Assembly (NCBI RefSeq): GCF_002356295.1
Contig: NZ_AP018042.1
Location: 1,954,361-2,018,360, forward strand
Source: Labilibaculum antarcticum
GTDB taxonomy: Bacteria > Bacteroidota > Bacteroidia > Bacteroidales > Marinifilaceae
Direction of reading: 5' to 3'
DNA length: 64,000 nucleotides
Shown: piece by piece, positions 51,501 to 60,479 of the stretch
Position numbering within the stretch: the stretch's first letter is position 1
Layout of the letters: each line of letters opens with the position of its first letter
Translations under genes and position numbers: made by a program
Notes under the pieces: generated by a model
What the model saw: only the letters and a program-made list of their open reading frames with translations
The model's database searches: none
Told to the model about the DNA's origin: nothing

Positions 51501-51600
51501 GTAGGCTCCCACTAGGCTATTAGCCTTGCCGAAAACCGCTCACACCAACAGATACCTCGAAAATCAGGTACAAACCAATCGGGTTTATTCATAAATAATT
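51501..51600 (+). repeat. Hairpin repeat family 2, copy 2
   Basis: The core hairpin is AGGCT / AGCCT around ATT (51534-51546), in the same flanks as copy 1 (CCCAC before, GCCG after). The same end sequence, CGGGTTTATTCATAAATA, is shared with copy 1. It follows the cupin gene directly. Confidence 0.68.
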
Positions 51601-51728
51601 TCAATCAAAATGGCATTGCCTTTGGGCTTACATGCTAATTTATTTGGCATTTTATTTTCATGCTTTGTTTTTGTCTTTATCCAAATATCCCCTAAGAGAG
51701 AACATTTATAAAAATGTTCTTAACTTTG

Positions 51729-52103
51729 CATATGAGGGAATTGCAAAAATATCCCGAACTTTCCAATAATGAGTTGAATCCTTCAGGGCGGATCATCAAC
51801 TTTAATAAAATAATCCTTTAAAAAGAAAGTTTTGCGTTTGGATCAAAAGGGATGCCAAATAAGCTTAGAGGAAAAATAGCCCATGTCGCCGAACATCAAA
51901 ATGGAATCGGTCCTGCTTATGCCATTTCTCAAATTATAAATGTGTTGATGTAATTGAACAATAAGCAGAACAAATAGGTTTGCAAGTCGAGCACTTGAAA
52001 ACGCCTTTAAAGGATCGGAAGATTTTGGCTATTTTAGTGATCAACTTAATTATGAAGTGTTGGTTCATTTATCAGAGTCCATTAAAAGAATAGTAATATA
52101 AAT
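51729..52103 (+). pseudogene. Decayed M20 amidohydrolase/peptidase gene
   Basis: The start reads LHMRELQKYPELSNNE, resembling the conserved LHxxPELSxxE opening of M20D amidohydrolases. The end, in another frame, reads AFKGSEDFGYFSDQ, resembling the family's GSEDFxYF active-site region near the C-terminus. Most of the ~390-residue protein is missing and stops intervene. It lies just before argB; M20 enzymes include ornithine deacetylases, so an earlier functional link is possible. Confidence 0.55.
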
Positions 52104-52135
52104 AATCATAACTTTTATAATCTATAAAACGAATA

Positions 52136-52963
52136 ATGATAGAAAATATAATATTATTTAAATATGGCGGCAATGCCATGACGAATCAAAATCTTAAATC
52201 GAAGATATTAGCAAATATTTGCTCTTTGAAAGACAAAGGATATCAAGTTGTGATTGTTCACGGTGGTGGCCCTTTTATTAAAGAAACACTTAAAATTGCC
52301 AATATCGAATCAGAATTCGTTGATGGATTACGAAAAACAACACCTGAAGCAATGGAATATGTCGAAATGGCATTGAAAGGAAAGGTCAATGGAAGTCTGG
52401 TTTCAATAATAAATGAAATGGGCCATAAAGCTGTTGGCTTGTCGGGTAAAGATGGACAAAGCGTTCTTGCTAAAAAACATATGCATGAGCACAAAACAAA
52501 CGGAAAAGTTGAACTTGTTGATTTAGGACAGGTGGGAGATGTCGCAAGCGTTGACACTTCCTTAATCGAATTGTTATTAGAAAATAATTTCATTCCTGTA
52601 ATCACTTGCATTGCTTCTGATAAAAAGGGACTTGATTATAATATTAACGGCGATTTGTTTGCAGGTCATTTAGCTGGTGCACTTTCAGCAGAACAATATG
52701 TTATTTTAACAGATGTTGACGGATTAAGGCTCGAGAAGAACGATCCAGCTTCCATTATCCATGAACTTAAGGTAACTGAAATAGATCGACTTAAAGAAAT
52801 AGAATGTATCCAAGGAGGGATGATCCCAAAAATAGATTCTTGTAAAATTGCCTTGGAAAAAGGAGCTAAACTTGCAAGAATCATCAATGGAACAGTTCCA
52901 GAACAAATTGCAAGTCTTTTTGAAAATAAAGAAGTTGGAACAGCAATCAGTACCAAATTTTAA
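52136..52963 (+). CDS. argB: Acetylglutamate kinase
   Basis: ArgB phosphorylates N-acetylglutamate, the second step of arginine synthesis. The 275-residue protein belongs to the amino-acid kinase fold: FKYGGNAM, VIVHGGGPFIKETL, the substrate-site FVDGLRKTTPEAMEYVEM, YNINGDLFAGHLAGAL and the VLTDVDGL-type ILTDVDGLRL. The C-terminal GGMIPKIDSCKIALEKG is typical. Bacteroides uses the succinylated analogue; presence of argJ in the same operon argues for the acetyl form here. It is the first gene of argBDCJ. Confidence 0.95.
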   Translation: MIENIILFKYGGNAMTNQNLKSKILANICSLKDKGYQVVIVHGGGPFIKETLKIANIESEFVDGLRKTTPEAMEYVEMALKGKVNGSLVSIINEMGHKAVGLSGKDGQSVLAKKHMHEHKTNGKVELVDLGQVGDVASVDTSLIELLLENNFIPVITCIASDKKGLDYNINGDLFAGHLAGALSAEQYVILTDVDGLRLEKNDPASIIHELKVTEIDRLKEIECIQGGMIPKIDSCKIALEKGAKLARIINGTVPEQIASLFENKEVGTAISTKF

Positions 52964-52973
52964 AACAAAAATA

Positions 52974-54170
52974 ATGATACAGAAATTGAATAGAACATAC
53001 GATGATCTTGATAAAAAGTATTATTTACAAACTTTTAAACGTTACCCTTTAACTTTCGATCATGGGAAAGGCTCCCATATCTGGGATGTGGAAGGCAACG
53101 AATACATTGATATGTTGGGAGGTATCGCTGTTAATAGTGTTGGACATAGTCATCCAAAAGTGGTAAAAGCAATTCAGAATCAGGCAGCCAAACTAATTCA
53201 CATTTCAAACTTTTATTTGAGTGAGCCACAGGTGATGCTTTCTAAAAAGCTAGTGGAATTATCAGGTTTAGATCGGGTGTTTTTTGCGAATAGCGGAGCC
53301 GAATCTGTTGAAGGAGCTATTAAAATAGCACGTAAATATGCACATAGTATTGGACGGGGAGGAAATGTTATTTCTTTTGAAAACTCATTTCACGGACGCA
53401 CATTGGCAACTATTGCAACTGGTAAAAAGGCATATCAAAAAGGATTTGATCCTATTCCACAAGGATTTTCTCAAGTGCCTTTTAATAATATTGAAGCCAT
53501 AAAAAAAGCAGTCGATAAGAATACTGCAGCCATCATTATAGAGCCTATTCAGGGAGAAGGAGGTGTAAATGTTGCCAATAAAACTTTCTTAAATCAATTG
53601 AGAACTTTTTGTGATGAACAGGATATTGTGTTGATTTTCGATGAAATTCAGTGTGGTATTGGACGGACAGGAAAAATGTTTGCCAAAGAACATTTTGGGG
53701 TACAACCTGATATTATGACTTTAGCCAAAGCATTGGGCGGAGGTGTTCCAATTGGCGCCATTCTTTCGAATCAAAAAATAAGTGCAGCGATTGATTTTGG
53801 TGATCATGGAACTACCTTCGGAGGAAACCCTTTGGTGTGCGCAGCTTCATTGGCAACATTAGAAGTTATTGAAACAGAAAAATTATTGAAACAGTCGGAG
53901 GAAAAAGGCAATTGGTTAAAATCGGAAATTGCAGCAATGGAAAATCCGGATATCAAAAAAATCCGAGGACTAGGATTGATGATTGGCATAGAATTTAATT
54001 TTGAAACAAAGCCTTTAGTACAGAAAATGCTTGAAAATGGCGTGTTGGCAAATTCTACTTCCGATACTGTTTTACGCTTGGTACCGCCTTTAAATATAAG
54101 TTATGAAGATTTGGGAAAGGCAATGGACGTATTAAAAAAATCATTAAAAGAAATAAAAGGCAATGACTAA
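52974..54170 (+). CDS. argD: Acetylornithine aminotransferase
   Basis: ArgD transfers an amino group from glutamate to N-acetylglutamate semialdehyde. The ATG at 52974 gives 398 residues and lies 10 bp after argB; the frame is open upstream within argB but has no homology there. Motifs of class-III PLP aminotransferases are [64 protein letters not shown], and the Schiff-base Lys252 in [13 protein letters not shown]. The gene overlaps argC by 8 bp. Confidence 0.95.
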   Translation: MIQKLNRTYDDLDKKYYLQTFKRYPLTFDHGKGSHIWDVEGNEYIDMLGGIAVNSVGHSHPKVVKAIQNQAAKLIHISNFYLSEPQVMLSKKLVELSGLDRVFFANSGAESVEGAIKIARKYAHSIGRGGNVISFENSFHGRTLATIATGKKAYQKGFDPIPQGFSQVPFNNIEAIKKAVDKNTAAIIIEPIQGEGGVNVANKTFLNQLRTFCDEQDIVLIFDEIQCGIGRTGKMFAKEHFGVQPDIMTLAKALGGGVPIGAILSNQKISAAIDFGDHGTTFGGNPLVCAASLATLEVIETEKLLKQSEEKGNWLKSEIAAMENPDIKKIRGLGLMIGIEFNFETKPLVQKMLENGVLANSTSDTVLRLVPPLNISYEDLGKAMDVLKKSLKEIKGND

Positions 54171-55200
54171 AAAGAAAATAGGAATTATCGGCGCAACTGG
54201 TTATACCGGATCAGAACTGGTGCGTATTCTTACCAATCACCCCGATGTTGAGATTAGCATGATTACTTCTGAAAGCCGGACAGGAGAATTATTTTCTGAT
54301 GTGCATCCTTTTTTACAGGGAATTGCGGATCAAAAATTGGTATCGGTTAATCAAATAGATGAATACGAACTTGATCTTGTTTTTCTTGCTTTGCCACACG
54401 GCGTTTCCATGGATTTTGTGAAACGTTTTAAAGACAAATCTTTTAAAATTATTGATCTTTCCGGGGATTTCCGTTTGAGTACACAAGAGGTTTATGAAGA
54501 ATGGTATAAAATTCCGCATATCTATCCAAAAGGCATTGAAAAAGCTGTTTTCGGGAGTCCTGAATTGTATTTTGATGAAATTAAACAAGCACATTTAATT
54601 GCGAATCCAGGCTGTTTTCCCACAAGTGCAATTTTAGGTCTGGCGCCTCTACTAAAAGCCAACCTGATTGAAACAGATCGAATTATTGTGGATTCAAAAA
54701 CGGGTGTTACAGGAGCAGGAATAAAAGCTAAAACAGTAAACCTTTATTCGAACGTAAATGATAATTTTAAGGCATACGGATTAAAAAATCATCGCCATAC
54801 GATTGAAATACAAGGAGTGTTGGATAAAGTTTCAGGAAAAAATACCTGCATTCAATTTACACCGCATTTATTGCCGGTTGACAGGGGAATCCTGACATCA
54901 ATTTATGTGCGCCCAACTGAAAAACTGGATGAAATCAAACTAAAAGAACTTTATGCTGACTTTTACGCAAATGCGCCTTTTGTCAGATTGAGAAAGCAGG
55001 AACCAGCTATTAAAGATGTGAGGGGAACCAATTATTGTGATTTATATGTAACGTATGATGAGCGCACTAATATGGTGATTATTATTAGTGTTATTGACAA
55101 CCTTATTAAAGGAGCTGCAGGACAAGCAGTTCAAAATATGAATATCATGTTTGGTCTGGAAGAAACCAAAGGATTAAATCTAATTCCACTAAACCCTTAA
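54163..55200 (+). CDS. argC: N-acetyl-gamma-glutamyl-phosphate reductase
   Basis: ArgC reduces acetylglutamyl phosphate with NADPH. The 345-residue protein has the Rossmann start KIGIIGATGYTGSELVRIL, the HPFL-containing segment, the catalytic Cys151 in ANPGCFPTSAILGLAPLL, DSKTGVTGAGIK, and the C-terminal FTPHLLPVDRGILTSIYV and NLIKGAAGQAVQNMNIMFG. The length is standard. It overlaps argD by 8 bp and lies 36 bp before argJ, so it is translated from one message. Confidence 0.96.
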   Translation: MTKKKIGIIGATGYTGSELVRILTNHPDVEISMITSESRTGELFSDVHPFLQGIADQKLVSVNQIDEYELDLVFLALPHGVSMDFVKRFKDKSFKIIDLSGDFRLSTQEVYEEWYKIPHIYPKGIEKAVFGSPELYFDEIKQAHLIANPGCFPTSAILGLAPLLKANLIETDRIIVDSKTGVTGAGIKAKTVNLYSNVNDNFKAYGLKNHRHTIEIQGVLDKVSGKNTCIQFTPHLLPVDRGILTSIYVRPTEKLDEIKLKELYADFYANAPFVRLRKQEPAIKDVRGTNYCDLYVTYDERTNMVIIISVIDNLIKGAAGQAVQNMNIMFGLEETKGLNLIPLNP

Positions 55201-55236
55201 TTTTTTAATTAAAAAAAATAAACATCTACAATATTT

Positions 55237-56454
55237 ATGGATATGATTAAAAATATAACAAACGTAAGAGGAATATCCTGCTGGGGAGCACATACAGGTG
55301 TCAAATCTATGCGTAGGGATTTAGCCATCATTTATTCGAGTGTTCCGGCAAGTGCCGCTGCGGTATTTACGCAGAACCAGGTAGTGGCGGCACCAGTTAC
55401 CGTATCGAGAAATAATATTGCTGATGGTAAAGCGCAGGCAATTGTAATAAATGCAGGAAATGCCAATGCAGCCACAGGAAAACAAGGAATGGAAGGCGCA
55501 AAAGCAATGACAAATGCATTGGCTGAAGAGTTGGGTATTGACGAGAATTTAGTATTAGTAGCATCTACTGGTATTATAGGCGTAAAATTTCCAACTACAG
55601 AAATTGTTGAAGGTATTCGGGAAAATGCAAAAAATATAACCAACAGATCCAACGCAGGATCATTTGTTGCAAATGCGATTTTAACCACCGATACATTTGC
55701 CAAAGAAGGCTTCATGGAGTATGAAGTTGATGGACGTGAAATTAATATGGGCGGAATTGCGAAAGGCTCTGGAATGATTCATCCCAATATGGCCACGATG
55801 TTGGCGTTTATTGTTACGGATATCGCCATTGAACCTAAACTTTTAAAAACTGCAGTAAAGGAGACGGTTGATAAATCATTTAATATGATTACGGTGGATG
55901 GCGATACTTCAACCAATGATATGGTTATTGTATTGGCTAATGGTTTGGCTCAAAATGAGATGATCAAATCAACAAAAGACAAAGATTACGCCATTTTCAA
56001 AAAACATCTTGAAGAAATGATGATCCATTTGGCTCAGCTTATCGTTTCAGATGGGGAAGGAGCCTCAAAGTTTATCGAATATGAAATAGTGAATGCACCA
56101 TCGGAGGATTATGCAAGAACAATGATTCGAAAAATTTCAGATTCTGCCCTTGTTAAAACAGCCATGTATGGCCGCGATCCAAATTGGGGTAGAATTATCA
56201 GTGCTGCAGGGAATGCAGGTCTTCCTTTTGATTATGAAAAAATGGATCTTTTTATTGGTTCGGATAAAAAATTGGAAAAGGTTCTTGAAAAGGGCACTCC
56301 TTTAGAATTCGACTATAACTATATTAAAAAATTATTGAGGGAATCACATCTTAAAATTTTGCTGGATCTTCACGATGGAAAAGCCAAATCGAAAGGATGG
56401 GGAACCGATTTAACAACCGATTATGTGTTGTTTAATTCTGTATACACAACTTGA
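55237..56454 (+). CDS. argJ: Bifunctional ornithine acetyltransferase / N-acetylglutamate synthase
   Basis: ArgJ recycles the acetyl group from acetylornithine to glutamate. The 405-residue precursor self-cleaves at the Ala-Thr bond within HPNMATMLAFI (Thr187, N-terminal nucleophile of the second subunit). Other landmarks are VTQ-type INAGNANAATGKQG, GIIGVKFPTTEI, TVDGDTSTNDMV, SDGEGASKF and GRDPNWGRI. It may also make acetylglutamate from acetyl-CoA (bifunctional type), which cannot be told from sequence alone. It ends the operon. An ATG at 55243 is an alternative start. Confidence 0.96.
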   Translation: MDMIKNITNVRGISCWGAHTGVKSMRRDLAIIYSSVPASAAAVFTQNQVVAAPVTVSRNNIADGKAQAIVINAGNANAATGKQGMEGAKAMTNALAEELGIDENLVLVASTGIIGVKFPTTEIVEGIRENAKNITNRSNAGSFVANAILTTDTFAKEGFMEYEVDGREINMGGIAKGSGMIHPNMATMLAFIVTDIAIEPKLLKTAVKETVDKSFNMITVDGDTSTNDMVIVLANGLAQNEMIKSTKDKDYAIFKKHLEEMMIHLAQLIVSDGEGASKFIEYEIVNAPSEDYARTMIRKISDSALVKTAMYGRDPNWGRIISAAGNAGLPFDYEKMDLFIGSDKKLEKVLEKGTPLEFDYNYIKKLLRESHLKILLDLHDGKAKSKGWGTDLTTDYVLFNSVYTT

Positions 56455-56540
56455 TATGTAAACTTAGAAAAAAACTAAAAGCAAATTTTGATTTTCTCAA
56501 TGCTCTTTTTAAAAAGAGTGATATTGAATGGTGTATAGTG

Positions 56541-56640
56541 TAATAGGCTGCCACTAGGTTATTAGCCTAGCGGATAAGCTCTCTCACAACTTTAACAAAC
56601 ACCAGCGAGCTACTAGAATTGGTTTGTTCAAAATAAAACG
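56541..56640 (+). repeat. Hairpin repeat family 2, copy 3
   Basis: The core CTAGGTT / AGCCTAG around ATT (56554-56570) is a seven-pair stem with one G-T. Flanks GGCTGCCA and GCGG align with copies 1 and 2. It lies about 87 bp past argJ and just before the shared terminator. Confidence 0.68.
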
Positions 56641-56643
56641 CAT

Positions 56644-56681
56644 AAAAAATCCGGTAGTCATTTCTGACTACCGGATTTTTT
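56644..56681. terminator. Bidirectional terminator between argJ and hemN
   Basis: The 17-bp arms AAAAAATCCGGTAGTCA / TGACTACCGGATTTTTT close a TTTC loop. It stops both transcripts. Confidence 0.93.
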
Positions 56682-56696
56682 GATTTTATTCTTGCC

Positions 56697-58061
56697 TTAA
56701 ATCGACTTCGAGAACATATTGTCTTCCCCGCTTTTTGCGTATCGAAGTTTGTTATCGAATAACTTGGCTATATTTCTCAGGAAGATCATACCCAAATCGG
56801 TTACGATCAATTTTTCATTGTCAACAGTAATAATTTTCTCATCAGCCAATACCTGCAGTTCTTCCTTGATTGTTGCCGGCAAATAAGCCTTTAAATCGTC
56901 TGTAAAACTCAATTCGCGACGACAGGTAATATCCAGTATCGCTCGTTTCACAATCACATCCTCATCGCTTAAGAAGTAGCCTTTCTCCAAATTAAGCTTA
57001 TCGTTCATCGAAGCCTCTTCGTAAGCCTTAATCAGCTTAATATTTTGTGCGTAGGCATACTTTGCATCAGAAATAGAAGATGCTCCCAAACCGACTAACA
57101 ATTCGGTGTGCGAAGTGTTGTATCCCATGAAATTACGGTGCAGTCGCTTCGCCTCGCGGGCAATATACAATTCGTCGTGAGGCAAGGAAAAATGATCCAT
57201 TCCCACATCGCTGTAGCCAAGTTCTGCCAGTTTTTCGTTTCCCAAGTCGTACAAAGCACGTTTCCCGGCACTATCAGGAATATCAGCATCGGTAAATATC
57301 CGCTGACCTTTGGTTTTCCAAGGTACATGAGCGTATGAATAGTAAGCAATTCGGTCTGGCATTAACTCCGAAACTTTATCGAAAGTATCACTAACAGAAC
57401 TCAATTGCTGTTTTGGCAGTCCGTAAATTAAATCGAAGTTTACCGAATGATATCCAATCTCACGAGCAGCTAAAGTTACTTCCTTAACGGTTTCGAAACT
57501 TTGCGGGCGGTTAATTACTCTTTGTACCTCCGGATCGAAATCCTGAACTCCATAGCTCACTCTGCGAAATCCTACGTCGTACAATGCTTGTAAATGCTCA
57601 CGAGTGGTATTATTCGGATGTCCTTCGAAACTAAATTCATGTTCAGGATGCAATTTTGAATTCTGCTTCAAGCCATTGATTAATCTTTGCAGATTTTCAG
57701 GCTTGAAAAAAGTTGGTGTTCCACCTCCTAAATGAAGCTCACGAATAATTGGCTTTTCTTGAAAAGTATCCAAATAAATTTGCCATTCCTTCAACAAAGC
57801 ATCAATATATTGATCTTCTACGCCATGATTACGGGTAATCACTTTTGTGCATGCACAGTAAGTACAAAGCTTTTCGCAGTAAGGCAAGTGCACATAAACA
57901 CTAATTCCATTCGAAACATTCGATTCATCAAAAGTGCGTTTCACCACCTTCAACCAATCTTCCACTTCTGGCCGTTCATTCCCCCAAAAAGGAACGGTTG
58001 GGTAACTTGTGTACCGAGGTACCGGCACATTATATTTTTCTATTAAAGATTCTCTGTCCAT
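56697..58061 (-). CDS. hemN: Oxygen-independent coproporphyrinogen III oxidase
   Basis: HemN is a radical-SAM enzyme that decarboxylates coproporphyrinogen III to protoporphyrinogen IX without oxygen. The 454-residue protein has a YTSYPTVPFW N-terminal region, the radical-SAM cysteines in YVHLPYCEKLCTYCACTK, LHLGGGTPTFF, FSFEGHPNNT and the C-terminal HemN domain with TCRRELSF. The length is standard for genuine HemN. It suits a facultative anaerobe. The last ~30 codons have a decayed copy at 50.8 kb. Confidence 0.96.
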   Translation of the reverse strand: MDRESLIEKYNVPVPRYTSYPTVPFWGNERPEVEDWLKVVKRTFDESNVSNGISVYVHLPYCEKLCTYCACTKVITRNHGVEDQYIDALLKEWQIYLDTFQEKPIIRELHLGGGTPTFFKPENLQRLINGLKQNSKLHPEHEFSFEGHPNNTTREHLQALYDVGFRRVSYGVQDFDPEVQRVINRPQSFETVKEVTLAAREIGYHSVNFDLIYGLPKQQLSSVSDTFDKVSELMPDRIAYYSYAHVPWKTKGQRIFTDADIPDSAGKRALYDLGNEKLAELGYSDVGMDHFSLPHDELYIAREAKRLHRNFMGYNTSHTELLVGLGASSISDAKYAYAQNIKLIKAYEEASMNDKLNLEKGYFLSDEDVIVKRAILDITCRRELSFTDDLKAYLPATIKEELQVLADEKIITVDNEKLIVTDLGMIFLRNIAKLFDNKLRYAKSGEDNMFSKSI

Positions 58062-58395
58062 AACTAAATCATCTTATCGGATTAATACCGTACAAAGATA
58101 TCTTTTTTTATAAGATAACGATCTTCGAGGACTTTACAATTGCATGAAAGCTTTGTAAATATGCGAGTTCGTCGACTTTTATCGTATATCTCACTGAAAG
58201 TAATAAGCACCCAATAAGTTCAGATGATTTCAGAAACTATTTAAATTTGTTTTTAGTATTAATTATCGGTAAAAATGAAGAATGACAAGGCAAATCTTAT
58301 ACGAATAGTGGTTCTATTTAAATGGAATTTAATACAGTTAGGCTTTATTGCTACCTATAAAAAAACGAAAGGATAAATTTTAAACAGTTTCTAAG
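58062..58395. other. Intergenic region upstream of hemN and DUF169 genes
   Basis: About 330 bp of AT-rich DNA between divergent genes. No gene, hairpin or recognised RNA is seen. It probably holds both promoters. Confidence 0.4.
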
Positions 58396-58426
58396 TTGGC
58401 ATTCAATCAAACATATCTGATATTTG
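58396..58426 (+). promoter_or_regulatory. Promoter of the DUF169 gene
   Basis: A TTGG at 58396-58399 and the -7-like box GATATTTG (58419-58426) are separated by 19 bp. The predicted start of transcription lies past the first in-frame TTG/ATG candidates, which supports translation from 58451. Confidence 0.5.
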
Positions 58427-58450
58427 TATAGGTACCAATCTGCTAAAGCG

Positions 58451-59173
58451 ATGAAAAAAGAACTTCAACAAGAATTTATAGCAAAGTGGGGGAAATATTT
58501 CGGAAAGGATACCGAATTACCTATTTGTTTCTGGTATGGTAATGATAGAGTTCAGGATCAGGAAATTGTAGCCAAATCGTGGAACTGCATCATTGGTTTG
58601 TTGCATAAAATTCGCAAAGGATTTTCAGCCAGCTTTTCAGCCGATTCAATTGGATGCATGGAAGGCAAATGTTATTCTGGTTTTGCAGGCCGTCCTGCCG
58701 GACTAAACATGTTTCTGTCCACAGGTAAGGAGAAATATTTAAAGACCCCAGAAATAGCACAAAAAGCCATCGATCTGTTTCCTGTGTTTACTAGTCCTGC
58801 AAAATACATTACTTTTAAAACTTGGGATCAGCTGAACGAAACTGACGAACCCGAGGTTGTCATTTTCTTTGCTACTCCCGATGTTCTTTCCGGCTTGTTT
58901 ACCCTTGCCAATTTCGACCAGACTGATCCTTTTACCAACATTGCGCCTTTTTCATCGGGTTGTGGATCAATAATCTCCTACCCTTTTCAGGAATGCAAAA
59001 AGGAAAACCCTAGAGCTATTTTAGGGATGTTTGATGTTTCGGCAAGACCCTATGTTCCAGAAAATACATTGAGCTATGCCATTCCGATGAAAAAATTTGA
59101 ACAAATGATTCAAAACATGGACGACAGTTTTTTAACTACTGAAGATTGGGAAAAAGTAAAAAAGCGCATCTAA
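58451..59173 (+). CDS. DUF169 family protein
   Basis: This 240-residue soluble protein is of the DUF169 family. Conserved patterns include an early PICFWYGNDRV, GCMEGKCYSGFAGRPAGLNMFLSTG (two cysteines), FTSPAKYITFKTWDQL, VVIFFATPDVLSGLFTLANFD, FSSGCGSIISYPFQE with another cysteine, and a C-terminal SYAIPMKKFEQM. The function is unknown; the conserved cysteines hint at a metal or cluster. The start at 58451 follows the promoter; the frame runs back to 58424. It precedes buk by 71 bp. Confidence 0.87.
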   Translation: MKKELQQEFIAKWGKYFGKDTELPICFWYGNDRVQDQEIVAKSWNCIIGLLHKIRKGFSASFSADSIGCMEGKCYSGFAGRPAGLNMFLSTGKEKYLKTPEIAQKAIDLFPVFTSPAKYITFKTWDQLNETDEPEVVIFFATPDVLSGLFTLANFDQTDPFTNIAPFSSGCGSIISYPFQECKKENPRAILGMFDVSARPYVPENTLSYAIPMKKFEQMIQNMDDSFLTTEDWEKVKKRI

Positions 59174-59244
59174 TTCAAATGTATAATACGTCTTACCATC
59201 AAGCTATCTTCTCAAATTACATCTTAAACACAACAATCATTTTT

Positions 59245-60318
59245 ATGAATTCGAACGAAATTGTCATTGTTATCAACCCAGGATCAACATCTACTAAAAT
59301 CGCCTTATACAACAGAACGGAACTAATTAATGAACTTATTGTTCGTCATTCGCAAGTTGATCTTGATCAATTTCAAAAAGTTACCGATCAATTCGAATAC
59401 CGATACCAAATGGTAGAAGATGGATTGGATGAAATGCTATCAAAAGAGGATCTGCATGTAGTCGGTATCGTTGGACGCGGAGGAATTGTAAAACCTCTTG
59501 AAGGAGGAACTTACAGAATTAACAACAGTTTTCTTGAAGATGCCAAAACGGGAAAATACGGTGATCATGCGTCTAATTTAGGCAGTATGCTGGCTAATAA
59601 GCTAGCCAAACACTTTAATTTGGATGAAAGTTTTACCGTAGATCCAGTATCTGCCGGCAATATTTGGGAAAAAGCACGTATTTCGGGCGTACCAGGAATC
59701 GAACGAAACCGAAGAGGGCATCCTTTAAACATGAAAATGACTGCCCGTAAAACTGCCAAACAACAAAACATTACTTTCGAAGAAGCAAAATACGTGATTG
59801 CACATTTGGGTGGTGGAATTTCGATTGCTTCGGTTGATGGTGGCAAAATTGTTGATGTAAACGATGCACTAATGGGAATGGGACCATTCTCTCCCAACCG
59901 AGCCGGCGCTTTGCCAAGCCGAGGAGTAATGGATTTGTGTTACTCCATGCCAAGAAATGAAGTTGAAGCACTACTCAGTAAAAACAGTGGTTTAAAAGCT
60001 TATCTGGGTGTAGATGATCTTCGGGATGTTTTCAAATTAATCGACTCAGGCAATGAAAAGGCACAACTCATTTACGATGCATTTGTCTATCAAATCGCGA
60101 AGGAAATTGGAGCTTATCATGTTGCCCTTAAATGCAAGGCGAATGGAATCATCATAACTGGTGGCATAGCCTATTCGGAGCGCTTCATTTCTGATTTAAA
60201 AACCTATGTTGAAAAACTGACAAACTTCTTTGTATATCCGGGTGAAAACGAGATGGAAGCGCTTGCCGAAGGTGCGTTTCGGGTGATCGATGGAAAAGAG
60301 ATGGCTTTGGAATATTAA
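59245..60318 (+). CDS. buk: Butyrate kinase
   Basis: Buk interconverts butyryl phosphate and butyrate with ADP/ATP, yielding ATP in fermentation or activating fatty acids. The ATG at 59245 gives 357 residues starting with the acetokinase-fold phosphate loop IVIVINPGSTSTKIALYN. Other motifs are GRGGIVKPLEGGTY, DPVSAGNIWEKARISGVPGIER, YVIAHLGGGISIASVDGGKIVDVNDAL and TGGIAYSERF. The length is typical (about 355). No phosphotransbutyrylase gene (ptb) is adjacent, so branched-chain or other short acids remain possible substrates. Confidence 0.94.
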   Translation: MNSNEIVIVINPGSTSTKIALYNRTELINELIVRHSQVDLDQFQKVTDQFEYRYQMVEDGLDEMLSKEDLHVVGIVGRGGIVKPLEGGTYRINNSFLEDAKTGKYGDHASNLGSMLANKLAKHFNLDESFTVDPVSAGNIWEKARISGVPGIERNRRGHPLNMKMTARKTAKQQNITFEEAKYVIAHLGGGISIASVDGGKIVDVNDALMGMGPFSPNRAGALPSRGVMDLCYSMPRNEVEALLSKNSGLKAYLGVDDLRDVFKLIDSGNEKAQLIYDAFVYQIAKEIGAYHVALKCKANGIIITGGIAYSERFISDLKTYVEKLTNFFVYPGENEMEALAEGAFRVIDGKEMALEY

Positions 60319-60479
60319 GTAAGGATATCCCTTTAACTTATTTAATTTCTTTACTCACAAACGGACATCTTGATAACAAATATTAGGTAAAATGCAAAGA
60401 AATAGCTAAAAACTGCACGGTATCGCAGGTTAATTTTATTAACTTAGTAAGAATTCACTCAACTAACTTTTTTTGTGCA

